Source: an uncultured Anaerotruncus sp.
GTDB lineage: Bacteria > Bacillota > Clostridia > Oscillospirales > CAG-272
NCBI GenBank assembly: GCA_905210995.1
Contig: CAJLZE010000008.1
Span: forward strand, 1 to 43,931
Length of the DNA stretch: 43,931 nucleotides
Direction: 5' to 3'
The position numbers and the translations under genes are program-made. A model generated the notes under the pieces. The model was not told where the DNA came from and did not search any database. It saw nothing but the letters and a program-made list of their open reading frames with translations. This document shows, piece after piece, positions 41,744 to 43,931 of this stretch. Every line of letters starts with the position of its first letter. The stretch's first letter is position 1.

Positions 41744-42361
41744 TTATTGCTGCCTGAACACTCCCTTGGTGTCAAATGACGGGTTGAAAGCGTAGAAATT
41801 CTTGCTGTCAAGCTTATCCTGAACCGTTCTCAATGCATCACCGAAACGCTGATAGTGAACTATTTCACGCTCGCGTAGAAAACGTATCGGATCAAGTACA
41901 TCCGGGTCGTCGGTAAGACGCAGTATATTGTCATACGTCACCCGCGCTTTCTGCTCTGCCGCAAGGTCCTCGTTCAGATCCGCTATCGGGTCGCCTTTAA
42001 CTCCGATATATTTCATATCATTGGGAACACCTGCGGCGGATGCGGGATATATTCCCGTTGTATGGTCAACAAAATATGACGCATACGGGCTTGCGAGTAT
42101 CTGCTCCGGCGTGAGGTTTCGCGTGAGCTGATAAACGATGGCTGCAACCATTTCTATGTGCCCCAACTCCTCCGTTCCTATGTCGGTAAGCACGCCTATC
42201 GTCTCATTTGAGGGCATCGTATACCGCTGATTGAGATACCGCATCGAAGCGCCGAGTTCTCCGTCCGGACCGCCCACCTGTGAAATAATGAGCGACGCAA
42301 GCTTGGGGTTCGGAGTTTTTATTTTGACCGGGTACTGTAACTTTCTTTGATATAAGAACAT
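41744..42361 (-). CDS. cotJC: Spore coat protein CotJC, manganese-catalase fold
   Basis: A 205-aa protein of the manganese catalase family. The four-helix bundle ligand motifs are seen as GPDGELGASMRYL, DIGTEELGHIEMV (E-x2-H), LAAEQKARVTYDNI (E), and LREREIVHYQRFGDAL (E-x2-H). In Bacillus CotJC is a spore-coat component. The ATG at 42361 has GGAGGAGA upstream and lies 11 nt after cotJB. Last gene of the cotJABC operon; its presence marks the organism as a spore former or a recent descendant of one. Confidence 0.95.
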   Translation of the reverse strand: MFLYQRKLQYPVKIKTPNPKLASLIISQVGGPDGELGASMRYLNQRYTMPSNETIGVLTDIGTEELGHIEMVAAIVYQLTRNLTPEQILASPYASYFVDHTTGIYPASAAGVPNDMKYIGVKGDPIADLNEDLAAEQKARVTYDNILRLTDDPDVLDPIRFLREREIVHYQRFGDALRTVQDKLDSKNFYAFNPSFDTKGVFRQQ

Positions 42362-42372
42362 TTCTCTCCTCC

Positions 42373-42672
42373 TCACGCGCCGCTGTACTGCCACGGCCAC
42401 GGCGCGGTGTTTACTCCGCTCTGAATGCCGAACATGGTCAGCGCGCCGCAGGTAGATTCATATCTGTCGATCAGTTCGCGCCGCTCGGTGTTTTTTTTCG
42501 CTATATACTTCACTGCCTCGGAGCAATCGGGGTAAACATCGAGATAAAGTACCGCGTCAAGTATGGCAAAATCGGTCTGCCTTATCTTTTCAAGCAGGTT
42601 TGGACAATTGTAACCGTTACCGCCGCAACCGGAGCACCCCTCACGATATTGGTTTATTCTTGCGTTATCCAT
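42373..42672 (-). CDS. cotJB: Spore coat protein CotJB
   Basis: A 99-aa protein with the CotJB core ILDAVLYLDVYPDCSEAVKYI, YESTCGALTMFGI and the C-terminal PWPWQYSG motif. The N-terminus is cysteine- and glycine-rich (GCSGCGGNGYNCP), which is unusual and could bind metal or form cross-links in the coat. The ATG overlaps the end of cotJA by 8 nt, with GAGGAGG upstream inside cotJA. Confidence 0.92.
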   Translation of the reverse strand: MDNARINQYREGCSGCGGNGYNCPNLLEKIRQTDFAILDAVLYLDVYPDCSEAVKYIAKKNTERRELIDRYESTCGALTMFGIQSGVNTAPWPWQYSGA

Positions 42673-42991
42673 TGCGCACCATACCTCCTCCCCTGCAGCC
42701 TGCACTCATGAGCGGAAGATCAAGCTCGGCAAAGATCGTCCCGCGGCATAGCCCTTTTTCAGGCTCGTAGATATCGACAAAATTCTGAAGCGGCGCATAG
42801 ACCATCGCAAGCGGATAACCCTTAAGTCCCCACTCGCTGCCCGATGCATCGCCGCAGCCGTCCGTCATCACGTTCTCCCGGGTCACAGCAGCTGACGTCG
42901 GCGGATCGCATACTCTTCCGTCAACACCGAAGCGAGCGCCGCCGTTTGCCATACGGCGCAAAGCCTCACCCGAATACATATTTCTTTTCAC
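42665..42991 (-). CDS. cotJA: Spore coat associated protein CotJA
   Basis: A 108-aa protein. The family core is LAMVYAPLQNFVDIYEPEKGL then CRGTIFAELDLPL, near the C-terminus; the N-terminal half is variable here. GTG at 42991 is used; the ATG at 42979 is an alternative. First gene of the operon, with a possible mother-cell sigma promoter at 43060. The last seven residues (GGGMVRN-G) overlap cotJB. Confidence 0.9.
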   Translation of the reverse strand: MKRNMYSGEALRRMANGGARFGVDGRVCDPPTSAAVTRENVMTDGCGDASGSEWGLKGYPLAMVYAPLQNFVDIYEPEKGLCRGTIFAELDLPLMSAGCRGGGMVRNG

Positions 42992-43059
42992 AATATTTAT
43001 TCCGTCAAATATGACATCATCCTTTCCCGGACGGCTAATGCCGCCCGATATTCAGTAAA

Positions 43060-43085
43060 AGTATATGCCGTATCACGAAATTTGT
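43060..43085 (-). promoter_or_regulatory. Candidate mother-cell (sigma-K or sigma-E type) promoter of cotJABC
   Basis: On the minus strand AC (43084–43085), a 16-nt spacer, then CATATACT (43060–43067) fit the sigma-K pattern AC-N16-CATAnnnTA except for the final base. CATATACT is also close to the sigma-E -10. It lies about 70 nt before cotJA. A hairpin GGGCGGC/GCCGTCC (near 43029–43046) follows in the leader. Confidence 0.5.
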
Positions 43086-43206
43086 CACATGACGATGCAA
43101 AATGTCGGCAAGGGCATCATGACCGACGCCGACCGTGTCTTTCATATTATAATGCTTATAATTCATCGCAAAAAGCAGCAAGTCGCTATAATTTTACATA
43201 TTGCTG

Positions 43207-43235
43207 TTGACACAGAAATCATTCGCGTGTAAAAT
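43207..43235 (+). promoter_or_regulatory. SigA-type promoter of the FAD oxidoreductase
   Basis: TTGACA (43207–43212) and TAAAAT (43230–43235) with a 17-nt spacer; one mismatch in the -10. The start codon is 50 nt downstream. The remaining divergent gap 43086–43206 shows no gene. Confidence 0.75.
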
Positions 43236-43284
43236 ATTAAGAAAGATCTGCCGCAGCAGATCTCTGTTGAAAGGTGTTTTTATT

Positions 43285-43931
43285 ATGGAAGTCAGAAATA
43301 TGAAGTGCGATGTCTGCGTTATCGGCGGAGGTCCCGGCGGGCTTTGCGCCGCAATTACCGCCGCGCGTCAAGGCGCGGATGTGATACTTTGCGAACGCAA
43401 CGGGCATCTCGGCGGCAACGCCGCTATGGGTCTGCCGCTGCTCGGCTATCTTTCGCAATCAGGCAGACAGATCATAGGCGGTATAGCGCAAGAATTCATC
43501 ACCGAGCTTGAAAAGACCGGCGATTCGTTCGGACATCAGCGTTGTCCCATGCATAACTCGATAACTCTCGTGCATCCCGACAAATTCAAGCTGTTGGCTC
43601 TTCGTATGTGCCTTGAAGCGGGTGTGCGCATTCTATTTCACACCGAACTTTGTGATACATCTGTCGAAAACGGCAAGCTTCACCGCGTGTCGGTGATCGG
43701 CAAGGGCACGCGCATCGACATTGTCGCCGACGTTTTCATTGACGGCACCGGAGACGGCGACCTCGGCTTTATGGCAGGTGCGCGCTATGAAAAAGGCGAA
43801 GAGCTTCAGCCGCCTACGACCATGTTTGCCCTGACAGGCTTTCACAAAGAGGAATTCATGCGTTTTCTCGATGAACACCCCGAAAACATGAATCAGCTTG
43901 ATTCCGTCCACATCGACCCGGGTTACGACAC
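43285..43931 (+). CDS. FAD-dependent oxidoreductase, 3' end cut by window edge
   Basis: The first 215 residues of a FAD_oxidored-type flavoprotein. The dinucleotide fold is at the N-terminus: CDVCVIGGGPGGLCAAITAARQG ending with an acidic strand end VILCERNGHLGGNA (E binds ribose). IDGTGDGDLGFMAGA near residue 155 is the second FAD-contact motif of this family. The ATG has AAAGG at ~9 nt. Such proteins are common next to carbohydrate genes in gut bacteria, and their substrates are mostly unknown. The frame is open to the last base. Confidence 0.88.
   Translation, partial: MEVRNMKCDVCVIGGGPGGLCAAITAARQGADVILCERNGHLGGNAAMGLPLLGYLSQSGRQIIGGIAQEFITELEKTGDSFGHQRCPMHNSITLVHPDKFKLLALRMCLEAGVRILFHTELCDTSVENGKLHRVSVIGKGTRIDIVADVFIDGTGDGDLGFMAGARYEKGEELQPPTTMFALTGFHKEEFMRFLDEHPENMNQLDSVHIDPGYD

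Noticed and set aside
1..43931. CRISPR array, integrase, insertion sequence, tRNA or rRNA
   Set aside because: No regularly spaced repeats, transposase or integrase motifs, or tRNA T-arm and acceptor patterns were seen in the intergenic regions.

Overview
The window looks like a chromosomal segment of a spore-forming Gram-positive bacterium of the class Clostridia (Bacillota). The evidence is a complete cotJABC spore-coat operon, a sepF–yggT–ileS–lspA division and housekeeping cluster, a Clostridia-type IleS with MHKS in place of KMSKS, SigA-type promoters, strong GGAGG ribosome-binding sites, and an NPxTG-like sorting signal. No rRNA, tRNA, CRISPR array, transposase or integrase was recognised.

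Layout. (1) 1–1246, minus: 3'-truncated dxs (isoprenoid precursor synthesis). (2) 1439–12709, plus: a surface-polysaccharide locus behind a good SigA promoter. It holds an ExoA-like GT2, two GT4-type glycosyltransferases, an EpsG/Wzy-like polymerase, a Wzx flippase, two LicD-family transferases, and a coupled capE-capF-capG set that makes UDP-L-FucNAc. A priming phosphoglycosyltransferase and a chain-length regulator are not in the window. (3) 12813–16729, minus: a PM20D1/CPS-like M20 peptidase coupled to two integral membrane proteins (a DUF5058 protein and an unassigned partner), preceded by a structured leader, then a CmpB-type membrane protein. (4) 16928–28993, plus: an unassigned 343-aa protein, miaA, an HlyD-like membrane adaptor, a YggS-type PLP protein, sepF, yggT, an acidic coiled-coil protein in the usual DivIVA position, ileS, lspA, an RluA-type pseudouridine synthase and a Cof-type HAD phosphatase, closed by a strong terminator. 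(5) 29177–30589, plus: a cytoplasmic GH39/clan-A glycosidase. (6) 38680–30727, minus: a carbohydrate operon reading lipoprotein with an MBL domain, metallophosphoesterase, fucose/arabinose-isomerase-like protein, DJ-1/PfpI protein, long mannose-6-phosphate-isomerase-like protein and an atypical ROK kinase. A divergent AraC regulator faces it, with a consensus promoter and a direct repeat between them. (7) 39757–41736: a damaged stretch with a frameshifted cell-wall-anchored surface protein, a 3' remnant of an unknown minus gene, an internal piece of a GH2 beta-mannosidase-like gene and a gmhA-like gene without its 5' end. Two copies of the same hairpin flank it. (8) 42991–41744, minus: cotJABC. 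(9) 43285 to the end, plus: start of an FAD-dependent oxidoreductase.

The points most worth following up are the six-gene sugar operon with its unusual lipoprotein, the M20–DUF5058 module with its leader RNA, the chimeric locus at 40.86–41.70 kb (recombination scar or assembly join), and the unassigned protein ahead of miaA.
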